Of a DNA stretch of 64,000 bases, positions 36,166-45,842 are shown piece by piece. Positions within the stretch are counted from its first letter, which is position 1; the number at the start of each line of letters is the position of its first letter. The notes beneath the pieces were generated by a model, which ran no database searches, was not told where the DNA came from, and saw nothing but the letters and a program-made list of their open reading frames with translations. Both the position numbers and the translations under genes were made by a program. Origin of the DNA: Hyphomicrobiales bacterium (GTDB taxonomy: Bacteria; Pseudomonadota; Alphaproteobacteria; Rhizobiales; Xanthobacteraceae); assembly GCA_021730985.1 (NCBI GenBank), contig JAKFYI010000022.1, positions 62,001 through 126,000 of the forward strand. The letters run 5' to 3'.

Positions 36166-37977
36166 ATGTTCGGGCAGAAATTCAACGACAAGTTCAGCGA
36201 GCCTGGCAGCGCCTGGGTGCTGATCCGCCGCCTGCTCTCCGAGCACGCGTGGGGCCTGCGCAAGAGCTATGCGCTGGCATTCGTTTTCATGGGAATGGTG
36301 GCCGCCACCACGGCGCTGGCCGCCTATCTGTTCGGCAACATCATCAATCAGGCCTACGTCGATAAGAACCTCACCGGCATTGTGGTGCTCGGGTTCGCAA
36401 TAGCTGCGATCTTCATCGTCAAGGGTTTGGCGGTTTACGGCCAGTCGCTGATGATGGCCCGGATCAGCAACCGCATCATCGCCGACAACCAGCGGCGGAT
36501 GTTCTCGTCGCTGATCCATCAGAATCTCGCCTACTTCGCCGACCGCCACTCGTCCGAATTTCTGTCGCGGCTCGGCCTGGGCGCTGCATCGGCGAGCCAG
36601 GTGCTCAACCTGCTGGCCGGCGCAATCGGACGCGATCTGATGTCGCTCATCGCGTTGATTACGGTGATGATCATCCAGGATCCGGTGATGTCGCTGGTCG
36701 GCTTGGTGGTGGCGCCGCCCGCGATGCTTCTGCTGCGCAAACTGATCCGCCGCATCTATGCCATCGCGCATAGCCAGTTCGTCGGCGGCACGCGGCTGCT
36801 CGAAACGCTCCAGGAGACGGTGCAGGGCATCCGCATCGTCAAAGCCTTCACGATGGAAGACGTGATGCGGGCGAGGCTTGAGGCCAACGTGGCCGAGGTC
36901 GAGCACCTCGCGAACCGCGCCGCACGGGTGTCGTTCCGCGCGAGCCCGCTGATGGAGGCGCTTGGCGGCGTCGCGGTGGCGCTTGCCATGATCTACGGAG
37001 GCTATCGCGTCATCGTCACCGGCTCGGCGCCGGGCGAGTTCTTCTCGTTCCTTGCCGCGTTCCTGCTGGCTTACGAGCCCGCCAAGCGGCTGGCTCGCCT
37101 CAATATCGAACTCAGCAGCGCACTGGTGGGCGTCCGTGTGCTGTTCGAAATCTTCGACGCACCCGCGACCGAGCCGGAGGACAAGGAAAAACCCGCGCTT
37201 AAGCTCACCACCGCGCAGATCGAATTCAAGGACGTTCATTTTTCCTACCAGCCCGGAGAGCCGGTGCTGCGCGGCATGAGCTTCGTCGCGTCGCCAGGCC
37301 AGATGACCGCGCTGGTGGGCCCATCCGGCGGCGGCAAGTCCACGGTGCTCAACCTCGCCCTCGGATTCTACAAGGTCGATCGTGGCACCATCGCCATCGA
37401 CGGCCAGGACATCACCCAGGTCACGCGCGATTCGCTGCGCGGCCAGGTCGCCTATGTCGGTCAGGATGTGTTCCTGTTTCACGGCACGATCCGCGAGAAC
37501 ATCGCGATCGGAAAGCCGGGCGCGACCGAGGACGAAATCATCGCCGCAGCGAAAGCTGCGCACGCGCACGAGTTCGTCAGCAAGTTCCCTGGCGAATACG
37601 ACACTCTGGTGGGCGAGCGCGGCACCAAGCTGTCGGGCGGTGAGCGCCAGAGGATCGCGATTGCGCGCGCGCTGGTCCGCAACGCGCCGATCATCCTGCT
37701 CGACGAGGCCACGGCATCTCTGGATTCGGAGTCCGAGCGGCTGGTGCAGGACGCGATGGCGCACCTGTGCAAGGACCGAACCACGATGGTGATCGCGCAC
37801 CGGCTCAACACCATCGTCCATGCCGACCGCATTCTTGTAGTCGAGAACGGCGTGATCGCGGAATCCGGCCGGCACGACGAACTGTTGCGCAAGGGCGGCC
37901 GGTATGCGGCGTTCTACCGGCTGCAGGTCCGCGAGCAGGGCGTGGACGCGCCCGTGGCCATCGCGTCCAACGCCTGA
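36166..37977 (+). CDS. ABC transporter, fused permease/ATPase (MsbA-like)
   Basis: 603 residues: an N-terminal six-helix exporter domain (about 20-320) and a C-terminal ATPase with Walker A GPSGGGKST, the Q-loop VGQDVFLF, signature LSGGERQRIAIAR, Walker B IILLDEAT and the switch histidine in VIAHRLNT. As a half-transporter it would act as a homodimer in the inner membrane. Its place after LPS genes suggests lipid A-core flipping like MsbA, or export of another glycolipid. It is not a type I secretion ATPase of the RTX class, which would carry an extra N-terminal domain and have an HlyD partner. Confidence 0.88.
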   Translation: MFGQKFNDKFSEPGSAWVLIRRLLSEHAWGLRKSYALAFVFMGMVAATTALAAYLFGNIINQAYVDKNLTGIVVLGFAIAAIFIVKGLAVYGQSLMMARISNRIIADNQRRMFSSLIHQNLAYFADRHSSEFLSRLGLGAASASQVLNLLAGAIGRDLMSLIALITVMIIQDPVMSLVGLVVAPPAMLLLRKLIRRIYAIAHSQFVGGTRLLETLQETVQGIRIVKAFTMEDVMRARLEANVAEVEHLANRAARVSFRASPLMEALGGVAVALAMIYGGYRVIVTGSAPGEFFSFLAAFLLAYEPAKRLARLNIELSSALVGVRVLFEIFDAPATEPEDKEKPALKLTTAQIEFKDVHFSYQPGEPVLRGMSFVASPGQMTALVGPSGGGKSTVLNLALGFYKVDRGTIAIDGQDITQVTRDSLRGQVAYVGQDVFLFHGTIRENIAIGKPGATEDEIIAAAKAAHAHEFVSKFPGEYDTLVGERGTKLSGGERQRIAIARALVRNAPIILLDEATASLDSESERLVQDAMAHLCKDRTTMVIAHRLNTIVHADRILVVENGVIAESGRHDELLRKGGRYAAFYRLQVREQGVDAPVAIASNA

Positions 37978-38099
37978 TTTGGAGGCCGGGCGCGCGTTGA
38001 CGGCAAGGCCCGGTGTGCTATCCCACTGCCCGGCGCGGTCAAAGGCCGTGCTCCCGCCAAAAAAACTTATCCCTTTCCCTGGACCCTCAAAGTCAGCGC

Positions 38100-38807
38100 A
38101 TGAGCACAAATACCAAGTACGTCATCACCCCGCCGCCGCAGGCCGCGCTGGCCATTGCCGGCTCCACCGACCTGTTTCCCGTGCGCCGCATCTGGTGCGT
38201 CGGACGCAATTATCTGGAGCACATCAAGGAGATGGGCCAGGACGAGCGCGAGCCGCCGTTCTTCTTCGCCAAGCCGGCCGACTCCATCGTGCCGGACGGC
38301 GGCACCGCCCCCTATCCGTCCCTGACCAAGGACATGCACCACGAGGTCGAGCTGGTGGTCGCGCTCAAAAGCGGCGGCCGTTACATCCCGCTCGACAAGG
38401 CGCTGGACTGCGTGTGGGGCTACGGCGTCGGCATCGATCTGACGCGCCGCGACCTGCAGATCGCCTCGCGTGAGCTCAAGCGTCCGTGGGAAGTCGGCAA
38501 AGCGTTCGACGCCTCGGCACCCTGCGGTCCGCTGGTGTCGGCGACCAAGATCGGCCACCCGAAGAAAGGCAAGATCACGCTCAAGTGCAACGGCAAGGTC
38601 CGCCAGGACGGCGACCTGGAGCAGCTGATCTGGAATGTGCCCGAGATCATCAGCAAGCTGTCCGAGATGGTGGCGCTTGAGGCTGGCGACATCATCATGA
38701 CCGGCACCCCATCGGGCGTGGCCGCGACAGTGGCCGGCGACACGCTCGAATGCGAGGTGGCGGGCGTGCCGAAGCTGACCGTGAAGATCGGCCCGCCGCT
38801 GAAATAA
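38100..38807 (+). CDS. Fumarylacetoacetate hydrolase family protein
   Basis: 235 residues from the ATG at 38100. IWCVGRNYLEHIKEMG, FFFAKPADSIVPDGG, the metal-binding HHEVELVVAL and the final MTGTPSGVAATVAGD are typical FAH-family blocks. Members hydrolyse C-C bonds in acylpyruvates or decarboxylate oxaloacetate; this short single-domain form resembles acylpyruvase/oxaloacetate decarboxylase (FAHD1-type). The substrate is not determined. It stands alone and is followed by a strong terminator. Confidence 0.88.
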   Translation: MSTNTKYVITPPPQAALAIAGSTDLFPVRRIWCVGRNYLEHIKEMGQDEREPPFFFAKPADSIVPDGGTAPYPSLTKDMHHEVELVVALKSGGRYIPLDKALDCVWGYGVGIDLTRRDLQIASRELKRPWEVGKAFDASAPCGPLVSATKIGHPKKGKITLKCNGKVRQDGDLEQLIWNVPEIISKLSEMVALEAGDIIMTGTPSGVAATVAGDTLECEVAGVPKLTVKIGPPLK

Positions 38808-38829
38808 GACGCCACGCCGCTCCAAAGTC

Positions 38830-38859
38830 ATGCCCGCCGGCCGGTCCGGCGGGCATTTT
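38830..38859 (+). terminator. Rho-independent terminator after the FAH gene
   Basis: ATGCCCGCCGG, a five-base loop, CCGGCGGGCAT and then TTT: an eleven-base GC-rich stem followed by a short T-run, 22 bases after the stop codon. Confidence 0.8.
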
Positions 38860-38921
38860 GGCGCGCACGATGGCGGGCGCGGTGTCCGATCGGGTGCTGA
38901 ATTCACCCGCGGCGCATCAGG

Positions 38922-39625
<704 letters not shown>

Positions 39626-39629
<4 letters not shown>

Positions 39630-40351
39630 AGCGCCTCGGCCCCGAGATAGGATTCCACCACCGCCGGATCGCGCACCACCGCCTGCGGCGTGCCCTCCGC
39701 GATCGCCGCGCCGTGATGCAGCACCAGCACCCGTGACGCCAGCGACATCACCGCGCGCATCACATGCTCGATCAGCAGGATGGTCAGGCCGCTTTCGCGA
39801 TTGATGCGGGTGAGGATGTCCACCATGCGGTCGGTCTCGGTCGGCCGCAACCCCGCCATCACCTCGTCGAGCAGCAAAAGCTTCGGATCGGTCGCCAGCG
39901 CGCGGGCGACTTCGAGCCGCTTGCGGTCGGGCAAGGTGAGCGAGCCTGCCGGCTGCTCGCGCTTGTCGAACAGGTCGAGCCGCGCCAGCACGTCGCGGGC
40001 GTGTGCGCGGGCTGCTGTGACGTCGTGCCGCCGGTGCAATGCGCCGACCATCACATTATCCTCGACACTGAGACCGGAAAACGGCCGCACCAGTTGGAAG
40101 GTCCGCCCGATGCCGCGCCGGCACACCTGTTCCGGCGGCTCGCCGTCGATCCGTTCGCCGTCGAACACGATGGTCCCGGCATTCGGCCGGAACACGCCCG
40201 CGATCATATTGAATAGCGTGGTCTTGCCCGCGCCGTTCGGCCCGATCACCGCGAAGATCACGCCCCGCGGCACCGCGAACGTGACGTCCGACACCGCGCG
40301 CAGGCCGCTGAAGTTCTTCGAGACGTTGGCGACTTCGAGGAGTGCTGCCAT
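39626..40351 (-). CDS. livG: Branched-chain amino acid-type ABC transporter ATPase (LivG)
   Basis: 241 residues: Walker A GPNGAGKTTLFNMI, the LivG-type GIGRTFQLVRPFSGLSV, a signature region LTLPDRKRLEVARAL and Walker B LLLLDEVMAGL, with the LivG C-terminal extension ending ESYLGAEAL. The signature reads LTLPDRKRLE instead of LSGGEQ; this kind of replacement is common in LivG-type subunits. Pairs with LivF. One base separates its ATG from the livM stop. Confidence 0.92.
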
Positions 40352-40352
40352 G

Positions 40353-41369
40353 TCAGCGCTCCGTCTTGTCGCGAGACTTGTCGAGCCCGAGCTTGCGCGC
40401 CAGCGGCGGCCAGATGCCGTCGGGCAGCAGCATCACCACGATCAGGAGGCACACGCCGTAGAACACCTGCCGCGCTCCGGGCGGCGTCCAGCCGAGTGCG
40501 CTGAGCAGTTCGAAGATGCTTTCGGCGAGCCCGGTCAGCACGATCGCGCCGATGATCGGACCGAACAGCGTGCCGATGCCACCGATGATCGGCCCCAGGA
40601 TCAGCTCGATCGAGCGCGAAATATGAAACACCTGCTCGGGAAACAGGTTGTTGTAGTAGAACGCGAAGAACATGCCGGCGACCGACGTCATCGAAGCCGA
40701 GATCACCACCGCGATCATCTTGTAGCGGAACGTATCGATGCCGAGCGTCTTCGCCGCCATCTCGTCCTCGCGGATCGCCTGCCAGAAATAGCCGATCCGG
40801 CTGCGCAGCAGCCAATGGCAGATCAGGAACGCCACCACCGTCAGCGCCAGCATCACGTAGTAGAACATGGCGGGCGAGCCGCGCAGGTTCCACAGGTCGT
40901 TGCGCGTGTAGTTGGCGACGGGGAGAAAAAAGCCGGACGAGCCGCTGACCCAGCGGAAATGATCGAACCCGATGCGGGCGAACTCACAGAACGCGATGGT
41001 CAGGATCGCGAAATACACGCCCGTGACACCGAACCGGAACGCCAGATAGCCGATGAACGCACCAGCCATCGCTGCAATCACGATCGCCACCGGCAGCCCA
41101 AGCCAAGGCGACACGCCGAAGTGTACGTACAGCGCGGCCGTGGTGTAGGCGCCGAGGCCGACATAGAGCGCATGCCCGAGCGAAAGCTGCCCGGCGAAGC
41201 CCATCATGATGTTCCACGCCTGCCCCGTGTAGGCAAAGTATAGAATGAGGATCAGCACCGTCAGCACGTAGTCGTTGGCAACCCACGGCGCGAGCAGCAG
41301 AACCGCGAGTAGCACGGCCAGCGCGATCAGAATGCGGCGCGGCACGCCTTGGGTGAGGCGCCCCATCAT
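40353..41369 (-). CDS. livM: Branched-chain amino acid-type ABC transporter permease (LivM)
   Basis: 338 residues, about ten hydrophobic helices. GFAGQLSLGHALYVGLGAYT and the cytoplasmic coupling loop AIREDEMAAKTLGIDTFRYK are LivM landmarks. Forms the membrane channel with LivH. Start overlaps the livH stop by 4 bases. The C-terminus is charged (DKSRDKTER) as usual. Confidence 0.92.
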   Translation of the reverse strand: MMGRLTQGVPRRILIALAVLLAVLLLAPWVANDYVLTVLILILYFAYTGQAWNIMMGFAGQLSLGHALYVGLGAYTTAALYVHFGVSPWLGLPVAIVIAAMAGAFIGYLAFRFGVTGVYFAILTIAFCEFARIGFDHFRWVSGSSGFFLPVANYTRNDLWNLRGSPAMFYYVMLALTVVAFLICHWLLRSRIGYFWQAIREDEMAAKTLGIDTFRYKMIAVVISASMTSVAGMFFAFYYNNLFPEQVFHISRSIELILGPIIGGIGTLFGPIIGAIVLTGLAESIFELLSALGWTPPGARQVFYGVCLLIVVMLLPDGIWPPLARKLGLDKSRDKTER

Positions 41370-42238
41370 GACGCCCGCTTCCCCATGATGCCTTCAGGCC
41401 GGAACAGCAGCACCAGCACCAGGATGGCGAACGCGAACATGCTCTTGGCCGAGGGCGTGAACAGAAGGCCCGCGAGCGCCTCGGTGACGCCGATCAGCAC
41501 ACCGCCCAGTAGCGCGCCCGGCATCGAGCCGAGACCGCCGACGATCACGATGATGAACGCGAGCAGCGTGAACGCCGGTCCAAGCGGCGGCGTCACGTCG
41601 ATGATCAGCACCAGGATCGCACCGGCCGCGCCCACGCAGGCGGCGCCCAGCCCGAACGTCAGCGCATAGAGGCGCCGCACGTCGAGGCCCACCACCAGCG
41701 CGCCGGTATAGTTGTCGGCGCAGGCGCGAATCGCCTTGCCGGTCAACGAGAACTTGAAGAATGCGAACAGCGCCGCCGCCACTACGATCGCGGCCAAGCC
41801 TGCATAGACCTTGGTCGCGTCGATGATGAGCGGGCCGATCGCGAAGCTGTCGAACGAATACGAGGTCTGCACGTTCTGCGCGTCGGGCCCGAACACGATC
41901 AGCAGCCCGTTGACCATGATGATCGCGACCGCGATCAGCAGCATGAACTGCGCGTGCTCCGGCCGGTTGATGAACGGCGTGATCAGCCAATTCTGCATCG
42001 CATAGCCGAGCAGGAACAGCACGCCCGCGATCGGCAGCAGCATGAGCAACGGATCGAGCTTGAACGAGGCGAACAGCGCGACCGCGAGGTACATCGCAAT
42101 CGTCATCATCTCGCCGTGGGCGAAATTGACCACCCGCACAACGCCGAAGATCACCGACAGGCCGAGCGCCATCAGCCCGTATACGAGCCCGGTCAGCAGC
42201 CCGCTGATCGCCACGTTGAGGTAGATCTCTGCGGGCAC
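41366..42238 (-). CDS. livH: Branched-chain amino acid-type ABC transporter permease (LivH)
   Basis: 290 residues, GTG start at 42238 with only a weak upstream purine stretch. GLVYGLMALGLSVIFGVVRV, NFAHGEMMTIAMYLA and IRACADNYTGALVVGLDVRR are LivH landmarks. A 262-base gap containing a palindromic repeat separates it from the binding-protein gene, so the permease genes may be expressed less than the binding protein. Confidence 0.92.
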   Translation of the reverse strand: MPAEIYLNVAISGLLTGLVYGLMALGLSVIFGVVRVVNFAHGEMMTIAMYLAVALFASFKLDPLLMLLPIAGVLFLLGYAMQNWLITPFINRPEHAQFMLLIAVAIIMVNGLLIVFGPDAQNVQTSYSFDSFAIGPLIIDATKVYAGLAAIVVAAALFAFFKFSLTGKAIRACADNYTGALVVGLDVRRLYALTFGLGAACVGAAGAILVLIIDVTPPLGPAFTLLAFIIVIVGGLGSMPGALLGGVLIGVTEALAGLLFTPSAKSMFAFAILVLVLLFRPEGIMGKRAS

Positions 42239-42299
42239 GGCTTGTTGCGCCTATCCTGGGACGAACCTCGGCGCGAACCGGATGCCGCGCGCTCGATCT

Positions 42300-42471
42300 C
42301 TCACTCCCCCTCCCCGCATACCCCGTCGAAGACGGGCGTAAACGCCCTTTCGCGGGGGAGAGGGTGGGGTGAGGGGGAGTCTCCAAAAGCGTGCACTATC
42401 GAGAGTCCCCCTCACCCGACCGCCTGCGGCGATCGACCTCTCCCCGCACGCGGGGAGAGGTGAAGCGAATA
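42300..42471. repeat. Palindromic intergenic repeat (REP-like), copy A
   Basis: Built of two inverted halves: CCCTCCCCGC with GCGGGGGAGAGGGTGGGGTG, and then CCCCCTCACCCGACCG with GACCTCTCCCCGCACGCGGGGAGAGGTGA. The same motifs in the same order occur at 53752-53880. It lies between the binding-protein gene and livH; in RNA it would form strong stems that may attenuate or stabilise the operon transcript. Confidence 0.75.
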
Positions 42472-42500
42472 TGCCGCGCGGCCGCGGACGACAACAGCCT

Positions 42501-43739
42501 CTACCGCTTGTCGTATGGCTTCATCGGCCATTCGGCCTTGGCATTGGTCGCGCCCTTCGGCGCGACCGTAACCAGTTTGCCGGCGCGATTCTGAATGCCG
42601 GCGTTCTTCAGCTTGTCGTTCTGGCCCTTGGCGTCGAACTGGATGCCAGGCCCGGTGCTGACGTTGTCGGTGATGTTGGTCTTTCGGATCGCGTCGGCCA
42701 GCGCCTTCGGATCGGCGGAGCCGGCACGCTTGTAAGCATCGGCCGCCACCATCAGAGCTTCGAAGGTGTAGATCTGGTTGGTGTTGAGGTTGATGCCCGG
42801 ATGCGCCTTGGCGAGCGCGGCCTCCAGCAGCTTGCTCACCTTCTTGTTCGGATCGTACCAAGGCACGAAGCTGAGCGGCCCATCGGCCAGCTTGCCGAGC
42901 GTCTTGAGATACTGGTCCTCATACCAGCCCGGCCCCATGCTCAGCACGCCCATCGGCGACCAGCGCTGCTTGACCATTTCACGGGTAATCAGGATGGCGT
43001 CGTTGAGCCGGCTCACCACCATCAGCGCCTCGGCGCCGGTCGCCTTGGCCTTCGACACCTCGACCGAGAGGTCGCGCGCCGTCGGATCGTAGGAGATCGT
43101 CTCCTTGATCGTGTACGGCATGTTGAATTTCGGCATCAGGCCGCCGATGCCCTTCTGCATCGCGGTGCCGAAAGTGTCGTTGACGTGCATGAACACCACG
43201 GTCTTGGGCGCCACGCCGCTCGCCTCGAACACTTCCTTCTGATTAACGAAGGCATCCGAGAGGATCATCGGCGCGGTCGCGAAGTTCCGGAACACGAACT
43301 TGTAGCCCTGCTCGGTGATCGGCGGGGCCGCTGCGATGTTGATGACGAACGGGATGCCCTTCTGCTCGGCGACCTGGGCGATCGCGGTGGACTGACCGGA
43401 GTCGAAGGCGCCGACCAGAAGCTGGGCGCCGTCGCTGATCAGCTTTTCGGCGCGCGCGCGCGCCACTTCGACGTTGGTCTCGGTGTCGGCGTTCATGATC
43501 TGCAGGCTCGGATAGCCGAGCTGCTTGAGGATGCCCGCGGTCACGTCCACGCCGCGCTGGCAGTCCTGGCCGATACCGGCCTGGGCGCCGGAGCGCGGCA
43601 GCAGAACGCCGACCTTGAGGCCCGCGCCCTGAGCGCGAAGGATAGCGGGCGAGGCCATCAGCGACACCGTCGCGGCGGTGCCCGCGGCGAAAGTCCGGCG
43701 CGTAACGCGCGGTGAGTTCGTGAACGGCTTGCGGTCCAT
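42501..43739 (-). CDS. HAAT-family ABC transporter substrate-binding protein, Tat-exported
   Basis: 412 residues. The N-terminus SPRVTRRTFAAGTAATVSLM has a twin-arginine motif, a hydrophobic stretch and a likely cleavage after RAQG, so it is probably exported folded. The mature part is a LivJ-like periplasmic binding protein: VGVLLPRSGAQAGIGQDCQR, GAFDSGQSTAIAQVAEQKGI and FVINIAAAPPITEQGYK. A good ribosome-binding site (GGGAGGACGTT) precedes the ATG. First gene of the livHMGF operon and divergent from a MarR gene. The ligand could be an amino acid or an aromatic or other carboxylate. Confidence 0.88.
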   Translation of the reverse strand: MDRKPFTNSPRVTRRTFAAGTAATVSLMASPAILRAQGAGLKVGVLLPRSGAQAGIGQDCQRGVDVTAGILKQLGYPSLQIMNADTETNVEVARARAEKLISDGAQLLVGAFDSGQSTAIAQVAEQKGIPFVINIAAAPPITEQGYKFVFRNFATAPMILSDAFVNQKEVFEASGVAPKTVVFMHVNDTFGTAMQKGIGGLMPKFNMPYTIKETISYDPTARDLSVEVSKAKATGAEALMVVSRLNDAILITREMVKQRWSPMGVLSMGPGWYEDQYLKTLGKLADGPLSFVPWYDPNKKVSKLLEAALAKAHPGINLNTNQIYTFEALMVAADAYKRAGSADPKALADAIRKTNITDNVSTGPGIQFDAKGQNDKLKNAGIQNRAGKLVTVAPKGATNAKAEWPMKPYDKR

Positions 43740-43868
43740 AACGTCCTCCCTGTCTGGTGCGGCTCGGGCGCCGGATTGTAGCTATTGTTCTTTCGGTTTG
43801 GCCTGCGATGCAATGGGACTCTTGGCGATGCCAATGACCATTTTTCGGCTGGGCCATGCCGTGAAGAA

Positions 43869-43909
43869 ATATTGTTGATTGAGACAATAGATGTCGTCAA
43901 CAACAATAT
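43869..43909. promoter_or_regulatory. MarR-type operator between binding-protein and MarR genes
   Basis: Two overlapping inverted repeats: TATTGT-N8-ACAATA (43870-43889), and the wider pair ATATTGTTG (43869-43877) with CAACAATAT (43901-43909). ATTGT/ACAAT half-sites are usual for MarR regulators. The region is AT-rich and lies 40 bases before the MarR ATG and 130 before the binding-protein gene, so one protein could control both directions. Confidence 0.6.
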
Positions 43910-43948
43910 AGTCTATGATGCCGTCTGGCTTCGCAAACGGAAGGCGAG

Positions 43949-44464
43949 ATGGCCGAACGGTGGCTTTCACCCAGAACTGCAGGCAACCGCGCAGCGTCGG
44001 GCGCGCGCCGGACTACGGCCGCGCGGCGCAGCGACCATGAACCAGCCGGGCTTGGCGTACTCGAGAACCATCTTGGTTATTTCCTGCGGCGCGCCCAGAT
44101 TGCGGTGTTCCAGGACTTTATCCGCACTCTTGCCGAAATCGACATAGGCCCGGCGCAATACTCCGTTCTGACCGTGATCGGCAGCAATCGCGGCCCGTCG
44201 CAGGCGGAGGTGGCCGATCTTCTCGGCATCGAGCGGGCTCGTCTGGTGCGCATGCTCGACCGGCTGGAACGGCGCGGCCTGACGATAAGGCAGCCTTCAT
44301 CGACCGACCGCCGTTCGCACGCGCTGCAACTCACGCCTCACGGCCAGAAGCTTTTCAAGCGCGCGAAGGCGCTGGCCGCGACACACGAGGCGCGGCTGAT
44401 CGGCCGGTTGGGTGCGGCGCACCACAAACTGCTTCTGAAAGCCCTGCACGACTTTGAGCTCTGA
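43949..44464 (+). CDS. MarR family transcriptional regulator
   Basis: 171 residues from the ATG at 43949, supported by GGAAGGCGAG. The winged helix is visible at about residues 60-130: SQAEVADLLGIERARLVRML (recognition helix) and the wing LTIRQPSSTDRRSHALQLTP with the MarR DxRS motif. The first 40 residues are Arg/Ala-rich and may not belong to the protein; translation could begin later. Divergent from the ABC-transporter operon with an operator-like palindrome between, so it probably represses that operon and itself until a ligand binds. Confidence 0.87.
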   Translation: MAERWLSPRTAGNRAASGARRTTAARRSDHEPAGLGVLENHLGYFLRRAQIAVFQDFIRTLAEIDIGPAQYSVLTVIGSNRGPSQAEVADLLGIERARLVRMLDRLERRGLTIRQPSSTDRRSHALQLTPHGQKLFKRAKALAATHEARLIGRLGAAHHKLLLKALHDFEL

Positions 44465-44520
44465 TTGAAGCCCGCCACGTCAAAGGCTTGTGGGGGGCCT
44501 GCGGTGCCGGTTCAGCCGCG

Positions 44521-45822
44521 CTAGCTTCGGACGAACAGCCGTTCCACGGCGGCGGCGATCCGGAACAGGCGGTCGTCCTGGCCGTTCCGCGCGACCAGCA
44601 TCAGTCCCACCGGGAGCCCGGCGGCCGGCAGCGGCAGCGAGATCGCGCACAAGTCGAAGAAATTGATCATCGACGTGTTGCGCAGCAGCAGCCCGTTCTT
44701 CGGCCCGAACGTCTCCAGCGTGGCGACCTCGGCGATCTTCGGGGCTACGATCGGCGTGGTCGGCAGGATCAGCGCATCAAGCCCGGCCATGCGGGCATCC
44801 ATCGCCCGGATCAGCCTCAGGCGGTCCTGCGTCATCTCGATGTAGTCAGCGGCCATGATGGTGCCGCCGCGTTCGATGCGGGCACGGATCAACTGGTCGA
44901 TCTCGTCGCCGCGGCGCTTGAGCCGGTCGCGGTGGATCGCAAACGCCTCCGGCGGCGCGAAGCCGCCCTTGGCGTTGACCGCGATCATCTCAGGGATAAG
45001 CGCGATGGTTTCCTCGGAGAGCCGCGCGCCGGACTTGCCGAGCGTGGCGGCTGCGCCTTCCCAGGCTTTCGCCACGGTGTCGTCGATGCTCTCGAACGGC
45101 ATGCCCTGCACGATCCCGAACTTGAGCCCGCCCAAGGAAGCCGGTTCGATGGGCTTTGGCCGATCTCCGGCCATCACCGCATCGGCGCTGGCGCATTCGG
45201 CGACCGTTCTGGCCAACGGTCCAATCGAGTCGAGCGTGAACGACAGCGGGAACGCGCCCGCGGTCGGTACGCGCTGCCGGCTCGGCTTCCAGCCGACGAT
45301 GCCGCACAGCGCCGCAGGAATACGGGTCGAGCCGCCGGTGTCGCTGCCGATCGCGATCTCGCACATCCCATCCGCCACGGCGACGCCGCCGCCCGAGGTC
45401 GAGCCGCCGGGCACCCGCGAACGGTCGGCCGGATTGCCGGGCGTGCCGAAATGCGGATTGGCGCCGACGCCGGAGAATGCGTACTCGCTCATGTTGGTCT
45501 TGGCGGCGATCACCGCACCGGCTTCGCGGAGCCGTGTGACAACGGGCGCGTCGGCCGTGGCGGGCTCGGCCTCCTCGGCCAGCAGCTTCGATCCGGCGCG
45601 CGTCACCTCGCCTTTGACGTCGAACAAATCCTTGATGCTGACGATGGCGCCGTCCAGCGGGCCGAGCGATTGGCCGGCGCGCTTGCGGGCATCGGCTGCG
45701 TCGGCAGCGGCTCGCGCCGCATCGGCATAGACGGTGAGGCAGGCGCGGGCCCCCTCGCCGTGTGGGTCGGCAATGCGGGTCAGCGCCTGTTCCAGGCGGT
45801 CGCGGGCGGAGATGGCACTCAT
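44521..45822 (-). CDS. Amidase (amidase-signature family)
   Basis: 433 residues from the ATG at 45822. The Ser-cisSer-Lys triad is visible: catalytic lysine in SIKDLFDVKG (about residue 60), the first serine in VPGGSTSGGGVAVA and the nucleophile in GSDTGGSTRIPAALCGIVGW. Such enzymes hydrolyse amides to acid and ammonia in the cytoplasm; substrate range is wide. It is 20 bases downstream of the TRAP permease gene in one operon, so it probably acts on the imported compound. Confidence 0.9.
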   Translation of the reverse strand: MSAISARDRLEQALTRIADPHGEGARACLTVYADAARAAADAADARKRAGQSLGPLDGAIVSIKDLFDVKGEVTRAGSKLLAEEAEPATADAPVVTRLREAGAVIAAKTNMSEYAFSGVGANPHFGTPGNPADRSRVPGGSTSGGGVAVADGMCEIAIGSDTGGSTRIPAALCGIVGWKPSRQRVPTAGAFPLSFTLDSIGPLARTVAECASADAVMAGDRPKPIEPASLGGLKFGIVQGMPFESIDDTVAKAWEGAAATLGKSGARLSEETIALIPEMIAVNAKGGFAPPEAFAIHRDRLKRRGDEIDQLIRARIERGGTIMAADYIEMTQDRLRLIRAMDARMAGLDALILPTTPIVAPKIAEVATLETFGPKNGLLLRNTSMINFFDLCAISLPLPAAGLPVGLMLVARNGQDDRLFRIAAAVERLFVRS

Positions 45823-45842
45823 TCCCACACTATATACGCACG

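Noticed and set aside
36166-37977. Type I secretion ATPase for the RTX proteins
   Set aside because: The ABC gene lacks the N-terminal peptidase-like region and has no HlyD/TolC partner nearby; LPS context fits an MsbA-like role.
35998-38109. 703-codon minus-strand open frame
   Set aside because: Shadow of galE and the MsbA-like gene: rich in His, Arg, Asp and Gln, no family motif, no ribosome-binding site, and its length follows from codon bias of the real plus-strand genes.
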